DNA from: an uncultured Clostridia bacterium
Lineage (GTDB): Bacteria > Bacillota > Clostridia > Oscillospirales > Acutalibacteraceae
Assembly: GCA_944412445.1 (NCBI GenBank)
Contig: CALYBJ010000002.1
Location: 35,820 to 99,819, forward strand
Direction: 5' to 3'
DNA: 64,000 bases
Shown here: positions 36,206 through 46,909 of the stretch, piece after piece
How the letters are laid out: each line of letters opens with the position of its first letter
Numbering within the stretch: the stretch's first letter is position 1
Made by a program: the position numbers and the translations under genes
Notes under the pieces: model-generated
Told to the model about the DNA's origin: nothing
Seen by the model: only the letters and a program-made list of their open reading frames with translations
The model's database searches: none

Positions 36206-38203
36206 ATGAGACTGAGAGATTTTTTCAAGCTTCATCCGATGTTTCCGGTTGTGGTTTTGTTTTCGCTTGCCGTTTCGGTTACATCATATTATTTACAGCA
36301 AAGAACTATTGCCTTAATTGAGCTTACACTGGGAATACTTCTTGCCGTTATAGTTTATCTGGCTGAAAAAAAGAGTTTCAGCGATTTGAAAAAAACAGTT
36401 TCAATTTTAAATGCAAATGTTATATCAAAAACTGAAGACAGAGTTTCAAGCATACCGCTTCCGTTTGTTGTGTGCGCCTCAGACGGCTCAATTATCTGGT
36501 ATAACAATTTATTTCAGGACAAAATAGTAGGCGACAAAGGACTGAGTTACAAGCAGATAAAAAATTTTGTGCCTGCTGACAAGCTGAAGGACGACTTATC
36601 GGCGGTAAGCTTTAATGCAAACTATAACGGAAGACGCTACACCGTTCATGTTTCCAAGCTTATTGACGATACATATAACGACTATGTGTTATATTTTATC
36701 GATGACACCTATTATAAGGATATTGCTGATAAATATAATGATACAAGACCTGCCGTTATGCTCGTTTCAATTGATGCAATGGACGATGTAAGCTCGCTTA
36801 TTTCTCAAAACGATTTTTCTGCATTAATAAGCGATGCCGAGAGGCTTATTACCGCATGGTTTTCTCATTATCAGTGCATACTCAGAAAGACAAGCGAAGG
36901 CAGATTTTTAATAATAACAGACTATATCACTTTTTCAAAAATGAAAGCCAACAAGTTTGATATTATTGAACAGGTCAGAGATTACCGGCATGAAGGCATT
37001 TCAACAGGTCTTACAATGTCTGTAGGCATAGGCACAGGAATGGAGCTTGTAGCCTGCGAGGCAGCCTCAAGAAAATCCCTTGATATGGCAAAGGGCAGAG
37101 GCGGCGACCAAGTAGTAATAAACGATTCCGATAATTACGAATTTTTCGGCGGTGTTGTTTCCGGAGTTGAAAGTAAAAATCAGGTTCAGTCACGAATTGT
37201 AGCTGGTTCCGTTGAGGAACTTATAAAACATTCTTCATCTGTTTTGGTTGTAGGCCATAAAAATTCAGACCTTGATTCACTCGGTTCGGCAATAGGCCTT
37301 TCTGAAATTGTTAAGCATTTAGGCATAAAAGTAAAAATTGTAGTTGATGAAAAGGCTTCAATGGCAAAGCCCCTGTTGGAAAGATATAAGGAAAAATGCG
37401 GAGAAGCAGTTTTTATTTCACCGGAAAAAGCATCCTTTGAAATTCAAAACGATACGCTTTTAATTATTACAGATGTAATGAGACCCTCATTTACCGATGC
37501 GCCTAAGCTTCTTGAAAAGGCACACAGAAAGGTTGTAATAGATCATCACAGAATGTCTGTGGATTATATATCCGATTCTCTTATTTTCTATCATGAGCCT
37601 AATTCATCATCAACAAGCGAAATGGTTACGGAGCTTATAAGGTATATGCTGTCAAAGCCGAAGCTTACAAAAACCGGTGCCGAAGCGCTTCTTTCTGGAA
37701 TCTATCTTGACACAAAGAACTTTACTCTTAAAACAGGCGTAAGAACATTTGAAGCAGCGGCGTATTTAAAGGACTGCGGCGCAAATACAATTACCGTAAG
37801 GAAGCTTTTTGCGGCTTCCGCAGATGAAAATGCGGTAATAAGCAAAATTGTTAACAGCGCCGCCATTAATGCTAATTTTGCCGTGGCAGCAACAGACATA
37901 AAGGACCCGGTAATTCGTCTTGCGGCGGCAAAGGCAGCAGATGAGCTTTTAAACATAGAAGGTATTGACGCGTCATTTGTTATATTTAAAGTTGACTCCG
38001 GGGATATTTCCATATCGGCAAGATCATACGGTATCGTCAATGTTCAGCTTATTATGGAAAAGCTCGGCGGCGGCGGACATTTGACGATGGCAGCCGCTCA
38101 GCTCAAGGATTCAACTCTGGAAGATGCCGAAAACAAACTTAATGAAGCAATAGAAGATTTTATTAAAAACAATCCGAAAAAGGATATAAAACGGGAGGAC
38201 TGA
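36206..38203 (+). CDS. gdpP: GdpP, membrane-bound cyclic-di-AMP phosphodiesterase
   Basis: A 665-residue DHH/DHHA1 phosphodiesterase that hydrolyses c-di-AMP to pApA. Two membrane helices (about 12-50) are followed by a PAS-like domain, a degenerate GGDEF domain (about 170-310, without an intact GGDEF), and the DHH domain with H351, D355, D357 and D446-H447-H448. The DHHA1 end contains [14 protein letters not shown]. The gene order gdpP-rplI-dnaB is the standard firmicute arrangement. The spacing to rplI is 4 bases. It sets c-di-AMP levels and thus potassium and wall homeostasis. Confidence 0.96.
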   Translation: MRLRDFFKLHPMFPVVVLFSLAVSVTSYYLQQRTIALIELTLGILLAVIVYLAEKKSFSDLKKTVSILNANVISKTEDRVSSIPLPFVVCASDGSIIWYNNLFQDKIVGDKGLSYKQIKNFVPADKLKDDLSAVSFNANYNGRRYTVHVSKLIDDTYNDYVLYFIDDTYYKDIADKYNDTRPAVMLVSIDAMDDVSSLISQNDFSALISDAERLITAWFSHYQCILRKTSEGRFLIITDYITFSKMKANKFDIIEQVRDYRHEGISTGLTMSVGIGTGMELVACEAASRKSLDMAKGRGGDQVVINDSDNYEFFGGVVSGVESKNQVQSRIVAGSVEELIKHSSSVLVVGHKNSDLDSLGSAIGLSEIVKHLGIKVKIVVDEKASMAKPLLERYKEKCGEAVFISPEKASFEIQNDTLLIITDVMRPSFTDAPKLLEKAHRKVVIDHHRMSVDYISDSLIFYHEPNSSSTSEMVTELIRYMLSKPKLTKTGAEALLSGIYLDTKNFTLKTGVRTFEAAAYLKDCGANTITVRKLFAASADENAVISKIVNSAAINANFAVAATDIKDPVIRLAAAKAADELLNIEGIDASFVIFKVDSGDISISARSYGIVNVQLIMEKLGGGGHLTMAAAQLKDSTLEDAENKLNEAIEDFIKNNPKKDIKRED

Positions 38204-38207
38204 AAAT

Positions 38208-38648
38208 ATGGAAGTTATATTAAATCAGGATGTCAAATCTTTAGGAAAAAAAGGTGAAAAGGTAAATGTAGCTGAGGGCTACGCAAGAAACTTTTTATTT
38301 CCGAGAAAGCTTGCAATAGAGGTCACCGCTCAGTCAATAACAGAGTTTAAAAACAGAGAAGCGGCAAATAAACATAAGATTGATACAGAGATTGCAAATG
38401 CCAAGGCGGCTGCCGAAAAATTAGAAGGTAAACACATAAAGGTTTCTGCGAAGGCAGGAGCAAACGGCAAACTTTTCGGTTCAATAACATCCAAAGAGGT
38501 TGCAGCGGTAATAAATGAAAAATTAGGAATAAATGTCGACAAAAGAAAAGTTGTTGTAGAAGATATTAAAAACTTCGGAACATACGAGTGCGAAGTCAAG
38601 CTTTATCAGGGTATTTCCGCAAAAATTTTTGTTGATGTCGGAGAATAG
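38208..38648 (+). CDS. rplI: Ribosomal protein bL9
   Basis: A 146-residue bL9 of the large subunit. The N-terminal domain has the conserved [36 protein letters not shown], joined by a long central helix to the C-terminal domain ending in [15 protein letters not shown]. It lies between gdpP and dnaB with 4 and 2 bases of spacing, a conserved operon. Confidence 0.98.
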   Translation: MEVILNQDVKSLGKKGEKVNVAEGYARNFLFPRKLAIEVTAQSITEFKNREAANKHKIDTEIANAKAAAEKLEGKHIKVSAKAGANGKLFGSITSKEVAAVINEKLGINVDKRKVVVEDIKNFGTYECEVKLYQGISAKIFVDVGE

Positions 38649-38650
38649 AA

Positions 38651-40018
38651 ATGGCGGTTAATTCAATTGAAAACGGAGAGCTTCCGTACAGTCTTGAGGC
38701 TGAACAGGCGGTACTGGGTTCCATACTCCTTGATCCGTCCTGCATATCCTCAGTGACAATGGTTTTAAAGCCCGAATATTTTTATCTTCCTCAGCACAAG
38801 GCGATATTTTCAACAATAATCGGACTTGACGCAGCCCAGGGAGGCAAAATTGATGCTCTTCTTGTGCTGGATTCACTGAGGCGTGAAGGCTTATATGACG
38901 ATGAATCCGGAAAGACATATCTGCTTCAGCTGTCAAAAAATGTGCCGTCAACAGCAAATGTTGAATCCTATGCAAAAATTGTAAGAGAAAAATTTTACAT
39001 AAGATCTCTTATTTTAATTGCGGGAGAAATAACAGAAGCGGCATCTCAGTCGGGACAGACTGCCGATGAACTGCTTGACATGGCTGAACAGCGGATTTAT
39101 GATATCAGGCAGGGAAAATCTGTTGTCGGTCCCTCAAGAATAAGCGATATAATTTCAACTGTCTACCAAAATCTTTATAATCTTTCAAAACTCGAAAAAG
39201 ACCAGTATGCCGGACTTAATACCGGATTTTCGGAGCTTGACAAAAGAATAACGGGACTTAACCGCTCAGACCTGATACTTATAGGCGCAAGACCTGCTAT
39301 GGGTAAAACGAGCTTTGCTCTGAATATAGCAAGAAATGTTGCTGTTTACGGCAAGAAAAAAGTTTTATTTTTCTCTCTGGAAATGTCAAAGGAACAGCTG
39401 GCTCAGAGAGTGCTTTCAACAGAGGCAAGGGTTCAAAGCACAAAATTCAGAACAGGAAGGCTCTCTCCCGACGAATGGCAGCACATAGCCGAAGCGTCAG
39501 TATTTTTATCAGATGTGGATTTGTATTTTGACGATACGGCAAATATAACCGTGCCAGAAATGAAAGCAAGAGCAAGACAGCTTAAAAATGTTGACTGTAT
39601 TGTTATAGACTACTTGCAGCTTATGTCTTCAAGCAAGAAAACCGATAACCGTGTTCAGGAGGTTTCTGAAATCACCAGAAGCTTAAAGCTTATGGCAAAG
39701 GACTTAAATATACCCGTCGTAACCTGTGCACAGCTTGCAAGACGAACAGAAGAAAAGGGCAGATCCCATAAGCCTCAGATGTCCGATTTGCGTGAATCCG
39801 GTTCTATTGAGCAGGACGCCGACATAATTTTAATGCTTTACAGAGAAAATTATTATAAGGATTCTTCCGATGAGCCTCCTGAGGATATACGGGTTGACGA
39901 AGCGGAGCTTATAATTTCCAAGAACAGACACGGACCTACCGGCTCAGTACCTTTGGCATGGAATCCGGATTATACTTTATTCACAACAAGAGAGTACGAA
40001 CGAGATGAAGAAAGCTGA
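38651..40018 (+). CDS. dnaB: Replicative DNA helicase DnaB
   Basis: A 455-residue hexameric 5'-3' helicase of the replication fork. The N-terminal domain (LPYSLEAEQAVLGSILLDPSCI) is followed by the RecA-like domain with Walker A ARPAMGKTSFALN and Walker B IVIDYLQLM. The DnaB motif SDLRESGSIEQDAD is intact. There is no intein. Its last 14 bases overlap the start of tilS. Confidence 0.97.
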   Translation: MAVNSIENGELPYSLEAEQAVLGSILLDPSCISSVTMVLKPEYFYLPQHKAIFSTIIGLDAAQGGKIDALLVLDSLRREGLYDDESGKTYLLQLSKNVPSTANVESYAKIVREKFYIRSLILIAGEITEAASQSGQTADELLDMAEQRIYDIRQGKSVVGPSRISDIISTVYQNLYNLSKLEKDQYAGLNTGFSELDKRITGLNRSDLILIGARPAMGKTSFALNIARNVAVYGKKKVLFFSLEMSKEQLAQRVLSTEARVQSTKFRTGRLSPDEWQHIAEASVFLSDVDLYFDDTANITVPEMKARARQLKNVDCIVIDYLQLMSSSKKTDNRVQEVSEITRSLKLMAKDLNIPVVTCAQLARRTEEKGRSHKPQMSDLRESGSIEQDADIILMLYRENYYKDSSDEPPEDIRVDEAELIISKNRHGPTGSVPLAWNPDYTLFTTREYERDEES

Positions 40019-41375
40019 CATAGAAGAAAAAATCATATCTGTAATTAACAGATACGATATGGTCGCGCCGGGGGATACGGTAATTATTGCAGTATCCGGC
40101 GGCGCTGATTCTATGTGCCTTCTTAGTTTTTTCAATGAATATTCAAGGAAGAAAAAGTTTAATATTATTGCTGCCCATGTAAATCATGGCATCAGAGGAA
40201 AAGAAGCTGAAAGAGATGAAAATTTTGTAAAAAAATTTTGCATGGAAAAGAAAATCAATCTGAGAATTGCGCACTTTAATGTTCCCGAAACGGCGAAGGA
40301 GACCGGCGAAAGCGAAGAGCTTTGCGGCAGAAGGCTCAGATATTCATTTTTTAATTCCATAGCTGATAATGCAAAAATTGCCACGGCGCATAACCTTAAC
40401 GACTCAATGGAAACTTTTTTATTTAACTTTTCAAGGGGAACCGGTTTAAAAGGCCTTACGGGAATCCCCGCCGTAAGAGAAAATATAATAAGACCTTTAA
40501 TTGAGTGTTCAAGAGAAGAAATCGAAATGTATCTGAAAATATGCGGCGTTTCCTATGTTACGGACAGTACAAACTTATGCGACGAATATTCAAGGAACAA
40601 GATACGGCATAATATAATTCCTGTTTTATTTTCATTAAATCCGTCTTTTGCGTCGGTTTTCGGAAATTGCATATCATCACTTCGCAGCGATGAACAATTT
40701 TTGGAGTTACAGACGGAAAAAGCTTTTAATCGTGCCAAAAACGGAGACGAATTTTCAGCTGAAATTATTGCTTCCCTGGATGTTGCTGTACGCGGCAGAG
40801 TTTTGCTTAAAATCGCAAGATATTACGGAGGCAGAGACGCCGAATTCAGGCATATAGAGCTGTTAAATGAAATTTTAAACAAGTCCGGCGCCGTAAATCT
40901 GCCCGGTAATGTTACAGTCGAGTCGTCAAACGGTTATTTAAGAAAAAAATTGATTTCTGCTGAAAAACAAACAGTAAATGATATCTCCATCAAATTTGAA
41001 TTAAATCAAAATATTTACTCCATAAACGAATTTGAGATAAATTTTCAGAGTGTTGACAAAACGGCGATAAATTTATATAATATCAAGAAATTATCTTTAT
41101 TGGGTTATATCGATGCCGATAAGCTCAAAAACAGTGTTTTCCGTTTCAGAAAAGACGGTGACAGATATAAATATCCGTTTTCTTCACATTCAAAAACACT
41201 GAAAAATCTTTTCAGGGAGCATAATATTTCTTCTGAAGCAAGAAATAATATTCTGATCCTTGCTGACTCTGAAAATATTTTATGGATTGACGGAATCGGA
41301 ACCTCTGACTACGCTAAAGTAACAAATAAAAGTGAAAATATAATAAAGATAAATGTTTTGAAAAACAAAAAATGA
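40005..41375 (+). CDS. tilS: tRNA(Ile)-lysidine synthase
   Basis: A 456-residue N-type ATP pyrophosphatase that attaches lysine to C34 of the AUA-reading tRNA-Ile. The PP-loop is SGGADS (31-36), the family segment AAHVNHGIRGKEAERDE follows, and the C-terminal tRNA-binding domain ends with the usual WIDGIGTSDYAKV block. The start overlaps dnaB; hpt and ftsH follow, the widely conserved tilS-hpt-ftsH order. Confidence 0.95.
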   Translation: MKKADIEEKIISVINRYDMVAPGDTVIIAVSGGADSMCLLSFFNEYSRKKKFNIIAAHVNHGIRGKEAERDENFVKKFCMEKKINLRIAHFNVPETAKETGESEELCGRRLRYSFFNSIADNAKIATAHNLNDSMETFLFNFSRGTGLKGLTGIPAVRENIIRPLIECSREEIEMYLKICGVSYVTDSTNLCDEYSRNKIRHNIIPVLFSLNPSFASVFGNCISSLRSDEQFLELQTEKAFNRAKNGDEFSAEIIASLDVAVRGRVLLKIARYYGGRDAEFRHIELLNEILNKSGAVNLPGNVTVESSNGYLRKKLISAEKQTVNDISIKFELNQNIYSINEFEINFQSVDKTAINLYNIKKLSLLGYIDADKLKNSVFRFRKDGDRYKYPFSSHSKTLKNLFREHNISSEARNNILILADSENILWIDGIGTSDYAKVTNKSENIIKINVLKNKK

Positions 41376-41388
41376 GAGGCAGAAAAAT

Positions 41389-41943
41389 ATGGGATATACC
41401 ATGAACGATGATATTAAGGATATATTATATTCAGAAAATCAGTTAAAGGAAATGATAGCAGGATTAGGCAAGGCTATCACGGAAGACTATAAAGATAAAA
41501 AACTTTTGTTAGTAAGCATATTAAGAGGTTCTGTTATTATAATGGCAGATTTAATGAGGGAAATCAAACTGCCTCTTGAAATCGATTTTATGGCTGTATC
41601 GAGTTACGGAGACGATACTAAATCAAGCGGCACCGTAAAAATAATAAAGGATCTTGATAAAGATGTTGCCGGATATGATATACTTATAGTTGAGGATATT
41701 CTTGACAGCGGCATGACACTGTCATATTTAATGGACATACTTGCCGCAAGAAATCCGAAAAGTATTCGTATCTGCACATTGTTTGACAAACCTGACAGAA
41801 GAAAGGTTCAGGAAATAAAAGCGGATTATGCAGGGGCTGTTGTTCCCGATGAATTTATAGTAGGCTATGGACTTGATTACAGACAGAAGTATAGAAATCT
41901 GCCCTTTGTGGGAATATTAAAAGAAGAAGTTTATTCAAAGTGA
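41389..41943 (+). CDS. hpt: Hypoxanthine phosphoribosyltransferase
   Basis: A 184-residue purine salvage enzyme converting hypoxanthine or guanine with PRPP to IMP or GMP. The PRPP loop is ILIVEDILDSGMTLSYL, and the base-binding end GYGLDYRQKYRNLPFVGIL is typical. An in-frame ATG at 41401 also exists, but GAGAGG is well spaced for the ATG at 41389. Located between tilS and ftsH. Confidence 0.96.
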   Translation: MGYTMNDDIKDILYSENQLKEMIAGLGKAITEDYKDKKLLLVSILRGSVIIMADLMREIKLPLEIDFMAVSSYGDDTKSSGTVKIIKDLDKDVAGYDILIVEDILDSGMTLSYLMDILAARNPKSIRICTLFDKPDRRKVQEIKADYAGAVVPDEFIVGYGLDYRQKYRNLPFVGILKEEVYSK

Positions 41944-41984
41944 ATTAAGTTATACATTAAGAATAACCGAGGGGAGAATACCAA

Positions 41985-43883
41985 TTGGAAAATAACAGCA
42001 GAAGATTAATTAATTATTTGCCGTATTTATTAATACCGATTATGCTGATTGCTGCAATCTGGATGTATTCCGATCAGACAAAAGCAGATACAAAAGAGTA
42101 TTATGAGATTGTGCAGCTTTTCGAGGATAATAAAATACAGGAATATGATCTGAATTTAAGCAGCGGCTCTCTGATTTACACATTAAAGGGCGATGACAAA
42201 ACTGCTGCGTACAAATATTCAGTACCCAATGTTGAATTGTTTTTAAAGGATGTCCATGACATAGCTAAAGAAAACGGCGTTAAATATAACTACGACGCAG
42301 GCAAGACAAATTCATGGCTTGTGAATATACTTCCTACCGCAATAATGTCATTACTGCTTATTGCTCTGATGTATTATATGTTCAAGAAAATGAACCAGTC
42401 AATTTCAACCGAAACCAACAAAACATTAGGTTTCGGTAAGGCGAGGGTAAAAGGCAAGGATGATAAGCATAAGACAACCTTTGACGATGTGGCAGGCGCA
42501 GACGAAGAAAAAGAAGAGCTGAGCGAGCTGGTTGAGTTCCTTAAGAATCCCAAGAGGTTTCAGGAGCTGGGCGCAAGAATCCCAAAGGGCGTATTGCTTG
42601 TAGGACCTCCGGGAACAGGTAAAACCCTTCTTGCAAAGGCTGTTGCAGGAGAGGCTGATGTTCCGTTCTTCTCAATTTCAGGTTCGGATTTCGTTGAAAT
42701 GTATGTAGGTGTAGGCGCTTCGAGAGTAAGAGACCTTTTCCAGCAGGCAAAAAAGGAATCGCCGTCAATTATATTTATTGATGAAATCGATGCGGTAGGC
42801 AGACACAGGGGCGCAGGCATGGGCGGCGGCCACGATGAGAGAGAGCAGACGCTTAACCAGATGCTTGTTGAAATGGACGGCTTCGGAATAAATGACGGCG
42901 TAATTGTAATTGCCGCAACAAACCGTCCCGACATTCTTGATCCGGCACTTTTAAGACCAGGCCGTTTTGACAGACAGGTGACAGTAGGCTATCCTGACAT
43001 AAAAGGCAGAACCGAAATCTTAAAAGTACACGCAAAGGGCAAACCCCTTGCTCCCGATGTTGAACTTGAAAAAATAGCTCAGCAGACTGTAGGTTTTACC
43101 GGAGCCGATCTTGAAAATGTTCTTAATGAAGCGGCGCTTCTTGCTGCGAGAAAAGGACTTCATGCAATTACCATGAGGGAAATTGAAGAAGCAACAATCA
43201 AGGTCGTTGTAGGAACGGAAAAGCGTTCCCATAAGATAAGCGATAAAGATAAAAAATTAACTGCATACCACGAAGCCGGTCATGCTGTTGCAACTTATTA
43301 TCTTGAGGGTCAGGATCCTGTAAGACAGGTATCTATAATTCCCAGAGGCATGGCAGGAGGCTATACGATGTCGGTGCCTGTTGAGGATAAGCTGTATAAA
43401 TCAAAAAACGGTATGCTTGAAGATATTGTTGTTCTTTTAGGCGGAAGAGTTGCTGAAGCATTGACATTCGGAGACATTTCCACAGGTGCGTCAAACGATA
43501 TAGAGAGAGCTTCTGATATCGCGAGAAAAATGGTTACAAAATACGGAATGAGCGAAGAACTGGGACCGATTTCCTTCAGCTCCGGTCATGATGAGGTATT
43601 CATTGGCCGAGATTATTCAAATATCAGAAATTATTCCGAGTCGGTTGCAGCAAAAATAGACAGTGTTGTAGGCAAAATTATTGCCGATTCCTATAACAGA
43701 TGCACAGCAATATTAAAAGATCACGGCGATAAGCTCAGGGAAGTTGCAGAATATCTTATTAAGAACGAAAAAATCGGCGAGAAGGATTTTGCAGACCTTA
43801 TGGCCGGTCATTTAAACACAGATGAAACTTCCGAAGCTGAATCGGAAGCTTCCGCAGCAGACGGCGAGAGCGAAAATCTGTAA
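41985..43883 (+). CDS. ftsH: FtsH, ATP-dependent membrane zinc metalloprotease
   Basis: A 632-residue AAA+ protease that degrades misfolded membrane proteins and regulators. It starts at TTG (41985), 8 bases after GGGGAG. Two membrane helices (about 8-27 and 105-126) flank a small extracellular domain. The AAA+ module has Walker A GPPGTGKT (207-214), and the protease domain has the zinc motif H429-E430-AG-H433. The acidic Glu/Ser/Ala-rich C-terminal tail is common in FtsH. It ends the gdpP-to-ftsH block with a terminator. Confidence 0.97.
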   Translation: MENNSRRLINYLPYLLIPIMLIAAIWMYSDQTKADTKEYYEIVQLFEDNKIQEYDLNLSSGSLIYTLKGDDKTAAYKYSVPNVELFLKDVHDIAKENGVKYNYDAGKTNSWLVNILPTAIMSLLLIALMYYMFKKMNQSISTETNKTLGFGKARVKGKDDKHKTTFDDVAGADEEKEELSELVEFLKNPKRFQELGARIPKGVLLVGPPGTGKTLLAKAVAGEADVPFFSISGSDFVEMYVGVGASRVRDLFQQAKKESPSIIFIDEIDAVGRHRGAGMGGGHDEREQTLNQMLVEMDGFGINDGVIVIAATNRPDILDPALLRPGRFDRQVTVGYPDIKGRTEILKVHAKGKPLAPDVELEKIAQQTVGFTGADLENVLNEAALLAARKGLHAITMREIEEATIKVVVGTEKRSHKISDKDKKLTAYHEAGHAVATYYLEGQDPVRQVSIIPRGMAGGYTMSVPVEDKLYKSKNGMLEDIVVLLGGRVAEALTFGDISTGASNDIERASDIARKMVTKYGMSEELGPISFSSGHDEVFIGRDYSNIRNYSESVAAKIDSVVGKIIADSYNRCTAILKDHGDKLREVAEYLIKNEKIGEKDFADLMAGHLNTDETSEAESEASAADGESENL

Positions 43884-43888
43884 AACAC

Positions 43889-43915
43889 AAAAGGCAGCTG
43901 TTTGCTGCCTTTTTT
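43889..43915 (+). terminator. Intrinsic terminator after ftsH
   Basis: AAAAGGCAGC (43889-43898) with GCTGCCTTTT (43904-43913), five-base loop and six T in all. Confidence 0.93.
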
Positions 43916-43944
43916 CGGATGTTAAAAATCGGAGATAATATTAT

Positions 43945-45324
43945 ATGGATAATGACAGTAATTTTAAATATCTTTTAAAGCTTATTTCATCGGTAATCAT
44001 TGTATTAATACATACATCAATGTTTTATTACACACTGTTTTACGGATATAACAAAATATTAGCAGCGCCGCTTGACACCGGCGGATATTTAATGATTGCT
44101 TTATATGCCGCAGGAATTACGGCAGTATTCAATATCATGGGAGCTTTAAGAGTAGGGTATAATAAGCAATTCAATATTATTCTTTCTCATATTATAAGTA
44201 TCATTTTCGTAAATATCCTTGCATATCTCCAGCTAAGTCTTATTCACAGAGCTTTTCTGCCGGTAAGATATATCGTTCTTATGACTGTTGCGGAAATTGT
44301 TGTTTCTGTTGTTTGGACGCTGATAGTTTTTGCTCTTAACAAAAAATATGTTCCGATAACGGATTTGCTTCTTGTATACGGTGATAAAAAAGCTGAGAGT
44401 ATAGTATATAAAATTCTTGAGAGAGAAGACCAGTACAGAATATGCGAATCAGTTTTTTATAAAGAAAAAACCGCGCTTAACAGTGATAATCTTGACAGCG
44501 TAAAAGAACGGATGCTAAATTATAAGGCAGTTATCATTTGCCAGATAAAAAGCAGTATCAGAAATGATTTGCTTAAATTCTGCTATGAAAACAACATTGA
44601 AGTTTTTTTGCCTCCGAGAATATCTGATATTATAGTTCGGGGCGCAGATGACTTAACTCAGTTTGATTCACCTTTGCTTGTATGCAAAAACTGTTCGCTG
44701 TCTGCAACTCAAAGATTTTTTAAACGGATGTTTGACATTCTTATTTCACTGACAGGAATCATTTTATCTTCGCCGATAATGTTGATTTCAGCATTGCTTA
44801 TAAAAATCTATGACGGAGGACCTGTTATTTACAAGCAGAAAAGAGTTACTGTTAATGAAAAAGTGTTTGATATTTATAAGTTCAGGAGCATGATTCAAAA
44901 CGCAGAAAAAAATAACGCCGTTATACCGGCAACAGATAATGATCCGAGAATTACACCGGTGGGCAGAGTATTAAGAAAACTGCGAATTGATGAATTACCG
45001 CAGCTTTTTAATATCATAAAGGGTGATATGTCCTTTGTAGGACCGAGACCGGAAAGAATTGAACACCATGAAGCTTATACGAAACAGATTCCTGAATTTC
45101 CTTTCAGAAACAAGGTTAAGGCCGGACTTACAGGATACGCACAGGTTATGGGAAAATATAACACATCGCCTTATGACAAGCTTCTTCTTGATTTAATATA
45201 TATACAGAATTTTTCGTTTTTGCTTGACTTCAGACTTATTTTGCTTACAGTCAAAATTGTTTTTATGAAAGAAAGCACGGAAGGCTTTAAAAACAAGCAG
45301 CCGGGAGGAGGCGAAAAAAAATGA
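43945..45324 (+). CDS. Polyprenyl-phosphate hexose-1-phosphate transferase (initiating sugar transferase)
   Basis: A 459-residue membrane enzyme that begins a repeat unit of surface polysaccharide by moving a sugar-1-phosphate to undecaprenyl phosphate. Four N-terminal membrane helices (to about 135) are followed by a soluble CoA-binding-like region. A further hydrophobic segment (about 265-290) leads into the catalytic bacterial sugar transferase domain (YKFRSMIQNAE, RKLRIDELPQLFNIIKGDMSFVGPRPER). This is the WbaP/CpsE type. It stands alone with no other polysaccharide genes beside it; the nucleotidyltransferase at 31923 could supply precursor. Its stop overlaps the next start (ATGA). Confidence 0.92.
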   Translation: MDNDSNFKYLLKLISSVIIVLIHTSMFYYTLFYGYNKILAAPLDTGGYLMIALYAAGITAVFNIMGALRVGYNKQFNIILSHIISIIFVNILAYLQLSLIHRAFLPVRYIVLMTVAEIVVSVVWTLIVFALNKKYVPITDLLLVYGDKKAESIVYKILEREDQYRICESVFYKEKTALNSDNLDSVKERMLNYKAVIICQIKSSIRNDLLKFCYENNIEVFLPPRISDIIVRGADDLTQFDSPLLVCKNCSLSATQRFFKRMFDILISLTGIILSSPIMLISALLIKIYDGGPVIYKQKRVTVNEKVFDIYKFRSMIQNAEKNNAVIPATDNDPRITPVGRVLRKLRIDELPQLFNIIKGDMSFVGPRPERIEHHEAYTKQIPEFPFRNKVKAGLTGYAQVMGKYNTSPYDKLLLDLIYIQNFSFLLDFRLILLTVKIVFMKESTEGFKNKQPGGGEKK

Positions 45325-45989
45325 AAAAAAGTATTCCCGTTCTGCTGTTGATTTTAATTATTTTGATTTCATTCAGCGGCTGCGGAGATAATACGAACGA
45401 AAATCAAAAAAGCGAAGTGCCGTCATTTTTTGATGAATATCCCACAGGAGAAGAAGTAGAAACCGTAAGCATAACTCAAAATCCCGTTGCAGCTGTAAAA
45501 TTATCTGATGGCTCGGAAATTATTATAGAGCTTTATTACTACACAGCTCCTAATGCGGTCACGGATTTTATTGCTCTTGCGGAAGAGGGGATTTATAACG
45601 GTATGGCTTTAAACGAAGTCAGAAACAACTGCATTATTATGCTTGGCAGCACTGACGGTGAGTTTGATCCTCCGTACTATGTAATGGATGAAACAGATGC
45701 GGATGAAGCCCACAGCCTCAGTCATAGGAAAGGCGTTGTTTCCATGGTTCGCACCTCAAACGCAGATACTCTTACAGGACAGTTTTTTATACTTACAGAA
45801 GATCAGACTCATTTTGACGGCAGATTCACTCCGATAGGCGTTATTACATCCGGACTTGATACGGCGGAAAAAATTGCTGCCTCGGAAAAGGATGAAAATG
45901 ATATGCTTGTCAGTCCGTATGTTATTGAGTCGGTTGAAATTGAAAAATACGGAATTGATTTTCCGAATCCCACTATAATAAAGAAGTAA
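45321..45989 (+). CDS. Cyclophilin-like lipoprotein with degenerate active site
   Basis: A 222-residue exported protein with a lipoprotein signal (lipobox FSGC, C near 21) and a cyclophilin-type fold (VKLSDGSEIIIELYYYTAPNAVTDFIALAEEGIYNGMAL). The catalytic FHRVI...GFMIQGG block of true cyclophilins is replaced by LNEVRNNCIIMLGS, and the later SxGSQFFI block by TLTGQFFIL. Isomerase activity is therefore doubtful, and it may be a folding partner or binding protein. It overlaps the sugar transferase gene by 4 bases and precedes an intact paralogue by 17 bases. Confidence 0.85.
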   Translation: MKKSIPVLLLILIILISFSGCGDNTNENQKSEVPSFFDEYPTGEEVETVSITQNPVAAVKLSDGSEIIIELYYYTAPNAVTDFIALAEEGIYNGMALNEVRNNCIIMLGSTDGEFDPPYYVMDETDADEAHSLSHRKGVVSMVRTSNADTLTGQFFILTEDQTHFDGRFTPIGVITSGLDTAEKIAASEKDENDMLVSPYVIESVEIEKYGIDFPNPTIIKK

Positions 45990-46006
45990 ACGAAAGGATA
46001 AATAAC

Positions 46007-46678
46007 ATGAAAAAAGCTATTTCTTTTATTATGTCGCTGATTTTAATTATATGTATCGGCACATTTGCTGGATGCACAAAAAACGATGAGCAGAAAAACA
46101 GCGGCAACGGCAGTACTGAAAATAACGAAAGCAGTTTCAATGCAGAAACTGACAACCCCGTTGCCACAATAACAGTAAAAGATTTCGGAACAATAACCGT
46201 AGAATTGTATTACGACAAAGCTCCTAACACCGTTAAGAATTTTATATATCTTGCAAACAAGGGCTTTTATGACGGACTTACATTCCACAGAGTAATAGAG
46301 GGCTTTATGATTCAGGGCGGCTGCCCGAACGGCAACGGAACAGGAGAACCGGGTTACTCAATAAAGGGAGAATTTAGCTCAAACGGCTTTGATACCAATG
46401 ATTTAAAGCACGTGAGAGGCACCATTTCAATGGGAAGAACAATGCAGAGCTATGATTCGGCAGGAAGCCAGTTCTTTATTTGTCAGGAAGACTATTCTTA
46501 CGGTGACGGTGACTATGCGGCGTTCGGAATGGTAACCGACGGCATGGATGTTGTAGACAGTATAGCATCGGTAGATACTGATTCAAGTAATAAACCCGTA
46601 AAAGATGTTATTATTGAATCTGTAACAGTTGACACTAAGGGATTATCTTATGATGAACCAGAGACAATTGTTAATTAA
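46007..46678 (+). CDS. Lipoprotein peptidyl-prolyl cis-trans isomerase (cyclophilin type)
   Basis: A 223-residue lipid-anchored cyclophilin. Signal and lipobox FAGC are followed by a Ser/Asn/Glu linker and a complete catalytic domain: FHRVIEGFMIQGGCPNGNGTG with the catalytic arginine, then SAGSQFFICQED. It should help fold exported proteins outside the membrane, as PrsA-like enzymes do. It arose by tandem duplication with the preceding gene, which has lost the active-site residues. The ribosome binding site is GAAAGGAT. Confidence 0.93.
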   Translation: MKKAISFIMSLILIICIGTFAGCTKNDEQKNSGNGSTENNESSFNAETDNPVATITVKDFGTITVELYYDKAPNTVKNFIYLANKGFYDGLTFHRVIEGFMIQGGCPNGNGTGEPGYSIKGEFSSNGFDTNDLKHVRGTISMGRTMQSYDSAGSQFFICQEDYSYGDGDYAAFGMVTDGMDVVDSIASVDTDSSNKPVKDVIIESVTVDTKGLSYDEPETIVN

Positions 46679-46701
46679 GCAAAAAAATTCATAAAATAGT
46701 A

Positions 46702-46730
46702 TTGATTTCCTGTTTATAATGTGGTATACT
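46702..46730 (+). promoter_or_regulatory. Promoter of the 41-residue peptide gene
   Basis: TTGATT (46702-46707), 17 bases, TATACT (46725-46730) with TGG before the -10 (extended). It is about 34 bases before the small ATG and separate from the cyclophilin genes. Confidence 0.75.
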
Positions 46731-46763
46731 TAAGCTACAAAATAAGTGAAAGGATGAATTGTA

Positions 46764-46889
46764 ATGAAAGTTATCATTAAGCTTCTTAAAATCTTCATTA
46801 AGCTTCTTAAGCCCCTCTTTAAACTTGGTATCATTGATTCAAGCATCTTTGAAGAGCTGCTCAGCAATTTAGAAGCTTCTGCTGAATAA
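46764..46889 (+). CDS. 41-residue cationic amphipathic peptide, unknown
   Basis: A short ORF beginning MKVIIKLLKIFIKLLKPLFK and ending EELLSNLEASAE. Lysines at 2, 6, 9, 13, 16 and 20 fall every 3-4 residues among Leu, Ile, Phe and Val, an ideal amphipathic helix. Pro17 and Gly22 mark a hinge, and the C-terminal half is acidic (D25, E30, E31, E37, E41). The two heptads IKLLKIF and IKLLKPL come from a direct repeat of 16 bases (TCATTAAGCTTCTTAA) spaced by 21 bases. AAAGGATG precedes the ATG, an extended -10 promoter lies upstream and a perfect hairpin terminator follows, so it is a complete transcription unit. A membrane-active peptide (modulin-like, bacteriocin or toxin) or a small membrane regulator are possible readings; none is shown. 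Confidence 0.75.
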   Translation: MKVIIKLLKIFIKLLKPLFKLGIIDSSIFEELLSNLEASAE

Positions 46890-46909
46890 TTTTAGCTTAA
46901 GTCCATATC

